Shown: positions 1 to 8,007 of the stretch, piece after piece
Layout of the letters: each line of letters starts with the position of its first letter
Position numbering within the stretch: the stretch's first letter is position 1
Assembly (NCBI RefSeq): GCF_004368965.1
Contig: NZ_SORO01000001.1
Span: 558,001 to 622,000, forward strand
Reading direction: 5' to 3'
DNA from: Leptospira meyeri
Lineage (GTDB): Bacteria > Spirochaetota > Leptospiria > Leptospirales > Leptospiraceae
DNA: 64,000 bases
Notes under the pieces: model-generated
The model's input: the letters and a program-made list of their open reading frames with translations, nothing else
Told to the model about the DNA's origin: nothing
The model's database searches: none
Translations under genes and position numbers: made by a program

Positions 1-367
1 CAAATGACCAATGCCCAGAAAGAGTCCCGGTGACAAGCATCTGGTCATCCTCTCCATTGTCTTGAGCAATTTCAGGATCAAGTGGTGTACCATCTGCCCC
101 ACGTTTGGTGGTATCATTTGGATCATAAACTTGGCCACGAATCAAATTTCCAGTGACGATGTCTTCGTAAGTACTCACGGCCAATATAACTTCTTGGCGC
201 ATCTGTTTGGGACGAGTGTTGCTTGCGGCACTAATCCCGGTTTCTGTGGAAAACAAAAGGAGAAGGACTAACTTCAATAAGTATGCAAGAGAAAAGGAAA
301 AGAGTAAAACCGCCGGAATCAATGTCAAAAACTGACTCGACTGGATTCTTTGAAGGATTAGATTCAT
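1..367 (-). CDS. gspC: Type II secretion protein GspC-like, C-terminus cut by the window edge
   Basis: An open frame with an ATG at 367 runs off the left edge, leaving about 122 residues. It has a short N-terminus, one long hydrophobic segment (about residues 14-39), a polar acidic linker, and then MLVTGTLSGHWSF, which resembles the start of the GspC homology region. That is the GspC plan: an inner-membrane protein that links the cytoplasmic platform to the GspD secretin. The next genes upstream are an exported LysM/M23 peptidase and a small lipoprotein of a type that accompanies T2SS genes in Leptospira, which supports the call. The visible part holds no catalytic motif, so another bitopic periplasmic protein is possible. 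Confidence 0.5.
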   Translation of the reverse strand, partial: MNLILQRIQSSQFLTLIPAVLLFSFSLAYLLKLVLLLLFSTETGISAASNTRPKQMRQEVILAVSTYEDIVTGNLIRGQVYDPNDTTKRGADGTPLDPEIAQDNGEDDQMLVTGTLSGHWSF

Positions 368-396
368 GCTCCCCACAAACCGGAGAAAAACTCCGA

Positions 397-1317
397 TTAC
401 ATTCCGGCTACTTCAGATTTAGGGAGCCTTGTGACTTGTTTTTCCGTGATGCTTAGAGCTGATTCAGGATTCATAATTTTCCCGTTTCGAAACACTTCAA
501 AATGCAAATGTGCTCCTGTTGCAGTTCCCGTCCTTCCGACAAGGGCAACAACACGACCCATCTTCACCGTTTCCCCAACCTCAACTAAAATCTGTGAACA
601 ATGGGCGTAAACCGTTTTATACCCATTTTTATGTTGGATGGTAACCGAATTTCCATACCCACCGTTGCGACCAGTAAAAACCACTTCCCCATCGGCTGCA
701 GATAAAACGGGAGCTCCTACTTTGGCTGCAAGGTCAAGGCCCGTATGATACACTCGATTGTATTTATTAAATGGATCCACACGTCGTCCAAACCGGGACG
801 TCACTCGACTTTGCGGTACAGGCATAATGAAGATTTTTTTGAGAACCACACGAGAAGAAGAAGCATTTTTCACTTGGACAGGAACTTCCAAAACTTGGCC
901 AATTTTCAACTGGTCACTTGTAAGCCCATTGTGTTTCTTTAATTTGGATAATTCAATGGAAAAGGAACGAGCAATCTTTGATAGGTTGTCTTTTTTTTGT
1001 ACTGAATATTTTTTTACAATGATCCCAGATTCGTGGACCACTGTGTTACTCACAACCGGAGACACGTCAATGTATTTGGGTAAATCAAGAGAGGCAAGTT
1101 CCATTTCTTCTTCATCAGAGGAAACGTTGACACCAGCAGAAAAGAGTTTATGAACTTCTGTTTCTTGTGATTGGGAGCCAAAAAGACGAAACATCCCAGA
1201 TTCTCCGCCGGGGAGAGACTCATTGATTTCAGAATGGATTTTTTGGAAAGGGTTAGCTAAAAGCCCGGAACCAGAAAGAACCAAAAGAGAAAATGTTACC
1301 AACCGGAGGACTTTCAC
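397..1317 (-). CDS. LysM and M23 peptidase domain protein, exported
   Basis: Predicted cell-wall peptidase (endopeptidase of the LytM/NlpD type). From a GTG at 1317 the protein has 306 residues: a signal peptide (VTFSLLVLSGSGLLA), an acidic linker, a LysM domain at about 102-146 (YSVQKKDNLSKIARSF) and an M23 domain at about 165-290. The zinc ligands are present: HTGLD (His191, Asp195) and HLHFE (His270, His272), so it is probably active, unlike EnvC/NlpD activators. The frame stays open to a TTG at 1395, which has a better Shine-Dalgarno (GGGAAG) but would bury the signal peptide 30 residues in. I prefer 1317 on export grounds, and the start is uncertain. It lies between a T2SS-associated lipoprotein gene and the gspC-like gene and may remodel the wall for the secretion machine. 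Confidence 0.88.
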   Translation of the reverse strand: MKVLRLVTFSLLVLSGSGLLANPFQKIHSEINESLPGGESGMFRLFGSQSQETEVHKLFSAGVNVSSDEEEMELASLDLPKYIDVSPVVSNTVVHESGIIVKKYSVQKKDNLSKIARSFSIELSKLKKHNGLTSDQLKIGQVLEVPVQVKNASSSRVVLKKIFIMPVPQSRVTSRFGRRVDPFNKYNRVYHTGLDLAAKVGAPVLSAADGEVVFTGRNGGYGNSVTIQHKNGYKTVYAHCSQILVEVGETVKMGRVVALVGRTGTATGAHLHFEVFRNGKIMNPESALSITEKQVTRLPKSEVAGM

Positions 1318-1413
1318 TATTAAAATATCGGGATTAGAGGGGAAGAATCTTGAACAAGAAACAAAGAAAGAATGAAAACGAAATACTTGCGACAATGGAA
1401 ACTTCCCAAACCT

Positions 1414-1806
1414 TTATTTCTTTGTTTTTTTGACACTGGGCTCGACAAGAGTAAATTTTTTCGAAACCCACTCCTCTACATCTTCCAAGTCATACTGCTT
1501 CTTTTTTATATCATCATTGATGATATAGGCTGCCAATTTTCCCAAAGAAGACTCTCTAGACTCCGCTACGGGATACACCTTTAATTTCAAAAGTGAAGGT
1601 GTGGATTCGATATAAATCTTAACAAGAGTCCCTTTCTTCCAAACTTCCGTTTGGGAGAATTTAATCTCCTCTTGTAAGGCATATGTTTTCCCATCATAGT
1701 ACTCATTGATTTCCCTTAATCTTTCTTTTTTAATCAACCTTTGAGAACAATGACTGAACACAAGGAGAAGAACGAAGGGAACTACACGAATGATACTACA
1801 ATTCAA
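1414..1806 (-). CDS. Small lipoprotein, T2SS-associated type
   Basis: The 130-residue product starts at a TTG (1806) with GAGAG six bases upstream. It opens with a hydrophobic stretch ending in LVFSHC, a spirochaetal lipobox, so it is probably lipidated at about Cys20 and held on the periplasmic side of a membrane. The rest is charged and lysine-rich with no motif I recognise. It would be transcribed with the peptidase and gspC-like genes downstream. Small lipoproteins at this place are annotated as T2SS-associated in Leptospira. The role, perhaps pilotin-like, is inferred from position only. Confidence 0.7.
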   Translation of the reverse strand: MNCSIIRVVPFVLLLVFSHCSQRLIKKERLREINEYYDGKTYALQEEIKFSQTEVWKKGTLVKIYIESTPSLLKLKVYPVAESRESSLGKLAAYIINDDIKKKQYDLEDVEEWVSKKFTLVEPSVKKTKK

Positions 1807-1902
1807 AGCAAACTCTCAGGAAAAGTCACCATGATGCCTCATTTATGAAAAGTCTTTTTTATTTTTTGGCCCAAAAGAGGTAAGAGACCACCCCTCTTCG
1901 TC

Positions 1903-3348
1903 GTGATCCCCAAACGCGCAGAAGTTGGTAGCCTGTTATACGAATGGAATGGGACAAAAGAAATCCAAGTAGAGGTAGGAATCCGGCGAGGACTTCCTCA
2001 TTTCCAAATCTTGGGTTCTGCCACCCTATCCACCAAAGAATCTAAAGATCGTATCCGCTTGGCTCTGGAGGCTACCGGATACCAGTTCCCACTCGAAACC
2101 ATCATCATCAATTTAAAACCTGCTCATATCCCCAAAAGGATGGTTTGTTTAGACCTGGCCATTTCTGTTGGAATCCTCCTAGCAACAGACCAAATCCAAA
2201 TTCCCGAAGGGCAGGTTCTATTTTTAGGCGGGTTGGGACTGGACGGTTCGATTCTCGGAGGAAAGGAGCTTTTGCCCTACCTTTGGCAAAACCAGAGCCC
2301 AAAGGGTGCTAGCCTCTGCCTCCCTCGTTCTTTAGAAAAAGAGACCCTACCCGAAGGGCAGTATTACTTCCTCGAACACCTGGATGATCTTCGCAAACTA
2401 AAACTCTCTTTACCCGACACGAGGGATCTTCCCTCTCCTCCTTCAGAGCCTCTCACTTGGAATGAAGTACTTTTAGATCCTTACCAAATGAAAGTCTTCC
2501 AAGGGCTTTTGTATTCTATCCTTGGAAAACACCATAGCCTTCTTTTGGGTAGCCCAGGTTCCGGAAAAACAATGCTCCATAGAATGTTGGAGTCCCTATT
2601 GCCTTCTAAAGAAACAAGAGACCAAAAGAACCAAGGGATTTGGACTTTAGAAGGAGAATTTGAAATTCCTTCTAACAAACGTCCTTTTCGTTCTCCTCAC
2701 CATTCCGCAACAGAAGTGGGGCTCGTGGGAGGTGGACTTCCTTTCCAACCAGGTGAAATCTCAAAAGCATTCGGAGGGATTCTATACTTAGATGAAGCAT
2801 TGGAATTCAAAGACAGGATTTTAGAAAGCCTCAGAATGCCCATGGAAGATTCCTATTTGGAAATTGTTAGGATGAACGAAAAAACGAAACTTAATACTGA
2901 TTTTACTCTGATGTTATCAGCAAACCCCTGCCCTTGTGGAAACTATCACAGTAGGCAGACTTGTCATTGTTCGCTACAAAGGATTCGTTTGTATTTACAA
3001 AAAATCAGCGGTGCTTTTTTAGACAGAATCACCATCTTTCAAACGTTATTCGAAACAACAAATGATCGATGTATCAAATTAGAAGAATTTAAAATGAGAC
3101 AAATTCTATTAGAAAGATTTGAATTTCGAAAGACAAATCTCATTACAGAAGAAGAAGAGAATAAAATTCAAAAAATTTTGGATACAGAAAACCAAACCAA
3201 ACAACTGTCCTTACGAAAGAAAAAACAAATCATTTCTTTAGCAAGAACCATTGCGGATTGGAATCTATCCTCCCGAACCAAGGAAGTACATATTTGGGAG
3301 GCCGTGGATTATTGTATCGGATACCAATGGATTTATAGTTTGGGCTAA
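1903..3348 (+). CDS. comM: YifB/ComM family Mg-chelatase-like AAA+ ATPase
   Basis: 481 residues, near the usual 500. The N-terminal ChlI-like domain is clear (VEVGIRRGLPHFQILG; KESKDRIRLALEATGYQFP). The AAA+ core has Walker A GSPGSGKT at 216-223, a Walker B-like segment LYLDEALEF, and the family cysteine cluster NPCPCGNY...CHCS near 345-362. In naturally transformable bacteria ComM is a hexameric helicase that drives branch migration during strand integration; the role in Leptospira is unproven. The GTG start at 1903 follows an AAGAGGTAAGAG purine stretch. It is transcribed away from the T2SS-associated genes, and its stop abuts the stop of the next, convergent gene. Confidence 0.9.
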   Translation: MIPKRAEVGSLLYEWNGTKEIQVEVGIRRGLPHFQILGSATLSTKESKDRIRLALEATGYQFPLETIIINLKPAHIPKRMVCLDLAISVGILLATDQIQIPEGQVLFLGGLGLDGSILGGKELLPYLWQNQSPKGASLCLPRSLEKETLPEGQYYFLEHLDDLRKLKLSLPDTRDLPSPPSEPLTWNEVLLDPYQMKVFQGLLYSILGKHHSLLLGSPGSGKTMLHRMLESLLPSKETRDQKNQGIWTLEGEFEIPSNKRPFRSPHHSATEVGLVGGGLPFQPGEISKAFGGILYLDEALEFKDRILESLRMPMEDSYLEIVRMNEKTKLNTDFTLMLSANPCPCGNYHSRQTCHCSLQRIRLYLQKISGAFLDRITIFQTLFETTNDRCIKLEEFKMRQILLERFEFRKTNLITEEEENKIQKILDTENQTKQLSLRKKKQIISLARTIADWNLSSRTKEVHIWEAVDYCIGYQWIYSLG

Positions 3349-3549
3349 TTACTTAGAAATAAAATGCGAAATTTCCATCGCAATTTTATTGATCGCATAA
3401 TCCATATAAGCTGGATCATCGATTTTCTTTTTGTAATTTTCGAATTTTTTCTGGATGGTAGAAGCCATCCCCCGTTTCCGGAGTAATACCGGATCTGGAC
3501 CAAATTCATCGGTTTCTGCTAAATTCCCAAAAATACTAAATTGACTCAT
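3349..3549 (-). CDS. Small conserved-looking protein of unknown function
   Basis: 66 residues from the ATG at 3549, chosen because GGAAG lies seven bases upstream (the open frame extends a little further). The product begins MSQFSIFGNLAET, is charged, and has a helical C-terminal half (PAYMDYAINKIAMEISHFISK). No signal peptide or membrane segment is visible. The stop is directly adjacent to the stop of comM on the opposite strand. About 100 bases without a gene separate it from yraN. I do not recognise the family; the good ribosome site and clean frame make it credible. Confidence 0.6.
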   Translation of the reverse strand: MSQFSIFGNLAETDEFGPDPVLLRKRGMASTIQKKFENYKKKIDDPAYMDYAINKIAMEISHFISK

Positions 3550-3652
3550 GTGGTTACTTCCTTGTAACAATCAAACTCTCATCCTTGAGAGCGTTTTCCC
3601 TTATGGGATACATGAACAATCGGCCCAGTACAAAAATCCCTTGATGAAGTAT

Positions 3653-4000
3653 TTAAAAGATTGAAGAATAAAAACGCACTTCCTTTTTTTCAGTTATATG
3701 GATCAAATTAAACGAAGGTGTTAGGTGATAAAAAGCAGGAATCTCTTTCAGTAAATAGTAATATACCTTCCGCATTCGCTTGCGTTTTGTCTCATGAAAA
3801 CATTCCAAAGGATGAAAACCACTGCGTTCGTCCCAAGTTTTGACTTCTGAACAGTGAAGAGAATGGTTCTGGATGCTAATTATGTCTAATTCGCCAATAG
3901 ACTTTCTGTAATTCTGAAAGATTACGGTATGCCCTAAAGATTCCAAAAAAACAACGGCCAAACCTTCTCCCAGTCGTCCCAGCTCGGTTTTTTTGGACAT
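3653..4000 (-). CDS. yraN: YraN (UPF0102) family endonuclease-like protein
   Basis: 115 residues, the normal size. It begins with the family signature KKTELGRLGEGLAVVFLESLGH and continues with the PD-(D/E)XK-type core NYRKSIGELDIIS...EVKTW, where GELD and EVK supply the usual metal-binding positions. The biochemical function of YraN is not established; a Holliday-junction-resolvase-like fold is generally assumed. In many bacteria yraN sits beside rnhB, rplS and trmD, as it does here with two genes in between, and next to comM, so the placement is typical. Confidence 0.88.
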   Translation of the reverse strand: MSKKTELGRLGEGLAVVFLESLGHTVIFQNYRKSIGELDIISIQNHSLHCSEVKTWDERSGFHPLECFHETKRKRMRKVYYYLLKEIPAFYHLTPSFNLIHITEKKEVRFYSSIF

Positions 4001-4021
4001 TTCTCAGATCTCCTTAAAAGA

Positions 4022-5209
4022 TCAGTAAATTTGCGAAAACGGAATGGCTTTTTGTATGTAGAGATTGAGGTCTTTCATTAGGTCCACAAATTCTAAATGT
4101 TTAAGGCGTTTGCCTTCTGCATCTTTTGTGACTCGAATGACGGGGCGAAGAGGTTTATCTTTATTGGATTCAATGACCATACCCATTCTTAGGTCAGAAA
4201 GGACTACGCCTGACCCCACAGGAAACATAGAAAGTTTATTTAAAAACAATCTTACCATTTTTAAATCAAAACGGTTCACGTTTTCGCTGATCATAATCTT
4301 CATTGCTTCGTAAGGAAGGATCGCTTGTCTGTATGGTCGTGGGTGGATCATGGCAGCAAATTGGTCAGCAATCATAAACACTTTTGTGAGTTCCTCGATT
4401 TGGTTTGCGAGTATTTTCTGAGGATATCCAGATCCATCCACAGCCTCATGGTGTTGTAATGCAACAATCGCAAGAGAGTTTTTTAATTTTAATCTTTGGG
4501 TAAGGATTTGGTAACCAGTGACCGGATGTCGTTTGATGGTTTTTAAATCTAATTCAGAGAGATTTCCTTTTTTTTCGGAAACTTCTTCTGGAACTGTGAC
4601 CATTCCGATGTCGGCAAAAAGAGAAGCTAAGGCCAAATCAATAAGTTTGGGTCTGGAAAATTCTAAAAAGTTTCCGAGCATCACTGAGAAAAACGTCGCA
4701 TAACAGATGTGAGTATATAAATAATACCCTGAATGAGAATGGGACAAAAGTAAAATGGGAATTTGAGCGTTGGCTTTTGTATGGTCTGCAATGCGCTCGG
4801 CGATCTCACGAAACTCTCGAATCTCCGTATAACGACCTTCCGAAGCTGATTTATAAGTTTTTTGCACCAAATCAAAACAGTCTTTAAAAACAGCGTTGAA
4901 CTCAACCTTTGTGGTATTGGTTTTTTCTAATAGATACTTAAAACGTGTAGAATTTTCATCATCTTGGTAAAAAGGAAGGTTGGTATCAAAATACCCAGGA
5001 CCTCCTCCTGCAGTAGCTTTTTCACCTGCTTCCGCCATTACCTTTTCTCCATCCGTTAGGACAAAGCTGATGCCAAATTGAACCAAGCGGTCTAAGTCTT
5101 GTTGTGTAATGGGTTGGTCTGCACCAACAAAAACTGTGTCTTTATCTAAATAAATTGACTTAGTAAACTTCGAGCCAGGTTCTAAGTCTCGAATGGAGAT
5201 TTTCCGCAT
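4022..5209 (-). CDS. HD-GYP-like domain protein with altered HD motif
   Basis: 395 residues from the ATG at 5209 (MRKISIRDLEPG); earlier in-frame starts would run into the preceding gene. The N-terminal part resembles the accessory domain found before HD-GYP domains. The C-terminal part is HD-GYP-like: His167 in YTHIC, an HD-like site reading FADIGM (Ala199-Asp200), RHPVTGYQIL (His228), then HHEAVDGSGYP at 253-263. In the family this site is HD, so one metal-binding His is replaced by Ala. HD-GYP proteins hydrolyse cyclic di-GMP; this one may be weakened, altered or purely sensory. It follows the FlhB-like gene by 34 bases. Confidence 0.82.
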   Translation of the reverse strand: MRKISIRDLEPGSKFTKSIYLDKDTVFVGADQPITQQDLDRLVQFGISFVLTDGEKVMAEAGEKATAGGGPGYFDTNLPFYQDDENSTRFKYLLEKTNTTKVEFNAVFKDCFDLVQKTYKSASEGRYTEIREFREIAERIADHTKANAQIPILLLSHSHSGYYLYTHICYATFFSVMLGNFLEFSRPKLIDLALASLFADIGMVTVPEEVSEKKGNLSELDLKTIKRHPVTGYQILTQRLKLKNSLAIVALQHHEAVDGSGYPQKILANQIEELTKVFMIADQFAAMIHPRPYRQAILPYEAMKIMISENVNRFDLKMVRLFLNKLSMFPVGSGVVLSDLRMGMVIESNKDKPLRPVIRVTKDAEGKRLKHLEFVDLMKDLNLYIQKAIPFSQIY

Positions 5210-5243
5210 AATTGCGTAAATCCTAGTAAGAAGCGTAGAAACT

Positions 5244-5504
5244 TCAATTGTTTTTCTTTTGTCTCTCCAAAACAAGAATTCGAAACACTGCTGCCACTGC
5301 TTCATATAAATCCCTTGGAATTTCTTTCCCATTGGGGAGGTGATCTAAGGTTTGAATCATCACTTCATCTTGAATGATAAGAACACCTGACTTACGTGCG
5401 ATACGAATCAAATTCTCAGCAAGTCGTCCTTCTGCCTTTGCAACGAGTTTCGGTGCCTTATGGCGAACCGGATCATAAGCAAGGGCTGCCATTTTTTGTT
5501 TCAT
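5244..5504 (-). CDS. Orphan FlhB C-terminal-like protein (YlqH type)
   Basis: 86 residues matching only the cytoplasmic tail of FlhB/EscU: AALAYDPVRHKAPKLVAK, then IARKSGVLIIQD and GKEIPRDLYEAVAAVFRIL. It starts after the place where FlhB has its NPTH self-cleavage motif, and it has no membrane segments. FlhB's tail acts as the substrate-specificity switch of the flagellar export gate; orphan tails such as B. subtilis YlqH are of unclear function. The start ATG overlaps the stop of the upstream gene as ATGA, so the two are probably coupled. The neighbourhood matches the Bacillus rnhB-ylqG-ylqH order. Confidence 0.85.
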   Translation of the reverse strand: MKQKMAALAYDPVRHKAPKLVAKAEGRLAENLIRIARKSGVLIIQDEVMIQTLDHLPNGKEIPRDLYEAVAAVFRILVLERQKKNN

Positions 5505-6163
5505 CTATAATCACCGTTAAAGGATCCATCCTTCCAAGTTTCCATTTGCACCGAACGAATTTGGGGAAAGTCCCGAACCAGACCCACAAAAGACTTTGTG
5601 AAGTCCTCACCTTGGAATGACCTTTCTGTCGTGAGTTGCACGAGGATTGGTTTTTCTCTTTCAGGATCATAATGGAACTGGATTCCCATCGCACCGGTTT
5701 CTTTTGATTCCCAAAACACATAGAGAACCAAACCTTTGTTTTTCGGTTCGACAACCATTTGTAATGATTCTTTCGCATCAGGATCAATGTAAGAAAGAAA
5801 GTCAGAAAATCCGGTTTCTCCCAGTAAATAATTCCAAAGGGTTTTTAGATCCGAAACCTCAATCGTTTTCGAATCTGCTTGGACCGCCATCCACTGAGCC
5901 CAACGCAAACGATTCACTACTTTCCCTGGATTGGTTTGGACTTCCTGATCTAAACCTTTTGTTCGGAGAGAAATGGAAAGGTTAGAATCATTTTCTTTCA
6001 GAGCACCCGTCTTGGTCTTAGAACGAATGCTTTCCAATTGAAGGAGTCCTTGTTGTGACGTGCTAGTTTCTTTTGAGAAAAACTGATCTTTTCTCTGGTG
6101 GGTCAGTTTTCCAATAGAGAAAATCAGAGGCAGAGTGCTAAGATTAGAAAAGAGTGGGCTCAC
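5501..6163 (-). CDS. Unknown protein in the YlqG (FliK-like) position
   Basis: 220 residues from a GTG at 6163 with an AAAGGAAGG ribosome site just upstream; the start overlaps the end of rnhB by 20 bases. The first hundred residues are low-complexity, rich in Lys, Ser, Gln and Thr. The second half is more ordered (VLYVFWESKETGAMGIQFHYDP...PILVQLTTE). Its place between rnhB and the FlhB-tail gene equals that of B. subtilis ylqG, a FliK-like gene. A disordered N-terminus plus a compact C-terminus would fit a FliK-type organisation, but I cannot show sequence similarity; that is inference from synteny. Confidence 0.72.
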   Translation of the reverse strand: MSPLFSNLSTLPLIFSIGKLTHQRKDQFFSKETSTSQQGLLQLESIRSKTKTGALKENDSNLSISLRTKGLDQEVQTNPGKVVNRLRWAQWMAVQADSKTIEVSDLKTLWNYLLGETGFSDFLSYIDPDAKESLQMVVEPKNKGLVLYVFWESKETGAMGIQFHYDPEREKPILVQLTTERSFQGEDFTKSFVGLVRDFPQIRSVQMETWKDGSFNGDYR

Positions 6164-6851
6164 TCCCTTCCTTTCGGAGAAATTTACAAAAACTCAACCG
6201 ATGGATGGGAGAAATTCCAAGTTTCATAAGGGCATCTCTATGTTCTTCGGTTCCATACCCTTTGTGTTTAGCAAACCCATACCCCGGATATTTTAAATCC
6301 ATTTTTTCCATATATTCGTCTCGGTATGTTTTCGCAAGGATAGAAGCGGCTGAAATGGAAGGAATCAAGTCATCTCCTTTGGGAAGAGAAAAATATCCTT
6401 CAATGGGTTTTGTGATCTTTAGTTTATAATTTCCATCAGCGAGAAGAAATGGCCTAGCACCTAACAATTGGTTTACGACTAGACTTTCCTTTTCTTTGCC
6501 AAAAGAAGTGGTCGCATTCGAATTTTCATTCTCCTTTGTCTTGGATGCAAGTGGTGAGAATTGAGTCGGCAAACACCGGTTCATACCATAAAAAATGGCC
6601 TGATTGATATTAAACTGGTCAATGAATTTTGCGCTAACAAAAGTCACACGAAAATAATAAACATACTTTAGAATTTCAGTGCGTAATTCCAGTCGTTTGG
6701 GTTCAGGAATTTTTTTGGAATCGCGAAGCCCTTTTAGGATTTCACCGTTTTGGATTTTTTCTAAGGTTTGGAGGTCAAAGGAAACACAACCCACAGAAAC
6801 TGGGCCGGCAAGTGTACCACGACCTGCTTCATCAAGCGAATAACAGGTCAG
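6144..6851 (-). CDS. rnhB: Ribonuclease HII with non-standard start
   Basis: RNase HII cuts the RNA strand of RNA-DNA hybrids, including single ribonucleotides. The core is intact: DEAGRGTLAGPVS, LRDSKKIP, and SAASILAKTYRDEYM. The start is the problem. The first ATG/GTG/TTG in frame is a GTG at 6794, thirteen codons past the catalytic Asp of DEAGRG, so a protein begun there should be dead. The frame is open further upstream (PEFQIPHLTCYSLDEAGRG) but contains no standard start before the rplS terminator. CTG at 6851 is used here as the best guess; ATC (6860) or ATT (6907) are alternatives. No convincing Shine-Dalgarno is seen. Downstream, the ylqG-like gene overlaps its 3' end. Confidence 0.85.
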   Translation of the reverse strand: MTCYSLDEAGRGTLAGPVSVGCVSFDLQTLEKIQNGEILKGLRDSKKIPEPKRLELRTEILKYVYYFRVTFVSAKFIDQFNINQAIFYGMNRCLPTQFSPLASKTKENENSNATTSFGKEKESLVVNQLLGARPFLLADGNYKLKITKPIEGYFSLPKGDDLIPSISAASILAKTYRDEYMEKMDLKYPGYGFAKHKGYGTEEHRDALMKLGISPIHRLSFCKFLRKEGSEPTLF

Positions 6852-6872
6852 GTGAGGGATTTGAAATTCAGG

Positions 6873-6898
6873 AAAAAACGGTCGAGTGACGACCGTTT
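6873..6898 (-). terminator. Rho-independent terminator after rplS
   Basis: On the minus strand AACGGTCG pairs perfectly with CGACCGTT around a five-base loop, followed by six T. It lies 10 bases past the rplS stop and directly ahead of the rnhB coding frame, so rnhB needs read-through or its own promoter. Confidence 0.85.
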
Positions 6899-6907
6899 CA
6901 AAAGAAA

Positions 6908-7345
6908 TTATGCGCTAGGTGCTTCTGCTGCTTTTGCTTGTGCAAGAGCGGCTTTAGAAGCCTCGTCCTGTCTCTTTTTGTCTTTGGCAACGATCGCTTG
7001 TCCGCCTTTTCTTTCTTTGATACGTCCGGCCTTTCCTTTTTTATCACGGAGATAGAAAAGTTTTGCACGACGAACAGATCCTTTACGAACGAGTTCAATC
7101 TTTGCAATTCTTGGGCTATGAAGTGGGAAAATTCTTTCCACTCCGATATCATAAGAAACTCGTCTTACAGTAAAGGTTTTACTTTGTGATTTGTTTGCAA
7201 TGGAGATCACAATACCTTCGTAAACCTGAACACGTTCCTTTCCAGATTCAACGATTTTGTAGTGAACTTTTACAGTATCACCAATTTCGAAATTAAGTTC
7301 GTTCTTTGCTTCGTCTGCGAGTGCTGTTTCTAGAATCTGATTCAT
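6908..7345 (-). CDS. rplS: 50S ribosomal protein L19
   Basis: 145 residues from the ATG at 7345 ([14 protein letters not shown]), chosen because GAGGA lies just upstream and because L19 normally begins near this motif; an ATG at 7393 would overlap trmD by 40 bases. The body is typical: [62 protein letters not shown]19 sits at the 30S-50S interface. The C-terminus has an extra Ala/Lys-rich tail of about 25 residues ([15 protein letters not shown]) beyond the usual end, probably disordered. The start lies eight bases past the trmD stop. Confidence 0.95.
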   Translation of the reverse strand: MNQILETALADEAKNELNFEIGDTVKVHYKIVESGKERVQVYEGIVISIANKSQSKTFTVRRVSYDIGVERIFPLHSPRIAKIELVRKGSVRRAKLFYLRDKKGKAGRIKERKGGQAIVAKDKKRQDEASKAALAQAKAAEAPSA

Positions 7346-7353
7346 GGCTTCCT

Positions 7354-8007
7354 CTAAGAATGATTTCTTGTTTTGCGGTTTTTTTGCCGCCATTTCCGGA
7401 TCTCTTCATGATGTCCACCAAGGAGCACATCTGGAACAGTCCAACCCATAAAATCATAGGGTTTTGTATATTGGGGGTATTCTAATTCTTCCGTTTCGTT
7501 GTGCGATTCTTCTAGAAGGCTTTCTTCTTTTCCCAAAAATCCCGGAACAAACCGAGATATGCAATCGGCAACAACGAGAGCAGCTAAATCCCCCGATGAA
7601 ATAACATAGTTTCCAATGGCCACTTCCCTGTCAATTAAATGCTCCGTGACACGATGGTCGACCCCTTCGTAGTAGCCTGAGATGAAGGTTAGAGTCTCAG
7701 AGGACTCATAAATCTCACGAGCCAGCGTTTGGTTGAAAAGTTCCCCCGAGGGGCTGAGAAGGATGACCTTCCCTTTGTTTTCACCAAGAGATTCAAGGGC
7801 ACGGTAAATCGGGCCCACTTGCAAAAGCATGCCCGGCCCACCCCCATAAATGGTATCGTCTACCTTTTGGTGTTTGTTGTCGGCAAAGTCCCTGAGATGG
7901 ACAGTGTTGATTTCCACCACCCCTTGTTTTACCGCTTTTCCAGGGATTCCGGTATCAAAATAGGAAGTAATTTTTTCTGGGAAAAGAGTGATGAAATTAA
8001 ACTTCAA
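7354..8007 (-). CDS. trmD: tRNA (guanine-N1)-methyltransferase
   Basis: TrmD methylates G37 of tRNAs reading CNN codons and protects the reading frame. 217 residues, slightly short for the family. The start [11 protein letters not shown] is typical, as are [24 protein letters not shown], the SAM-binding knot with [12 protein letters not shown] and [12 protein letters not shown], and the Asp-containing dimer loop. The start codon is TTG (8007) with GGGAG eight bases upstream, and it overlaps rimM by 11 bases. The C-terminus ends in a basic stretch ([14 protein letters not shown]). Confidence 0.95.
   Translation of the reverse strand: MKFNFITLFPEKITSYFDTGIPGKAVKQGVVEINTVHLRDFADNKHQKVDDTIYGGGPGMLLQVGPIYRALESLGENKGKVILLSPSGELFNQTLAREIYESSETLTFISGYYEGVDHRVTEHLIDREVAIGNYVISSGDLAALVVADCISRFVPGFLGKEESLLEESHNETEELEYPQYTKPYDFMGWTVPDVLLGGHHEEIRKWRQKNRKTRNHS

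Noticed and set aside
758..1153. Plus-strand open frame opposite the M23 peptidase
   Set aside because: It is antisense to a strongly conserved gene, lacks a ribosome site, and its translation has no family features.
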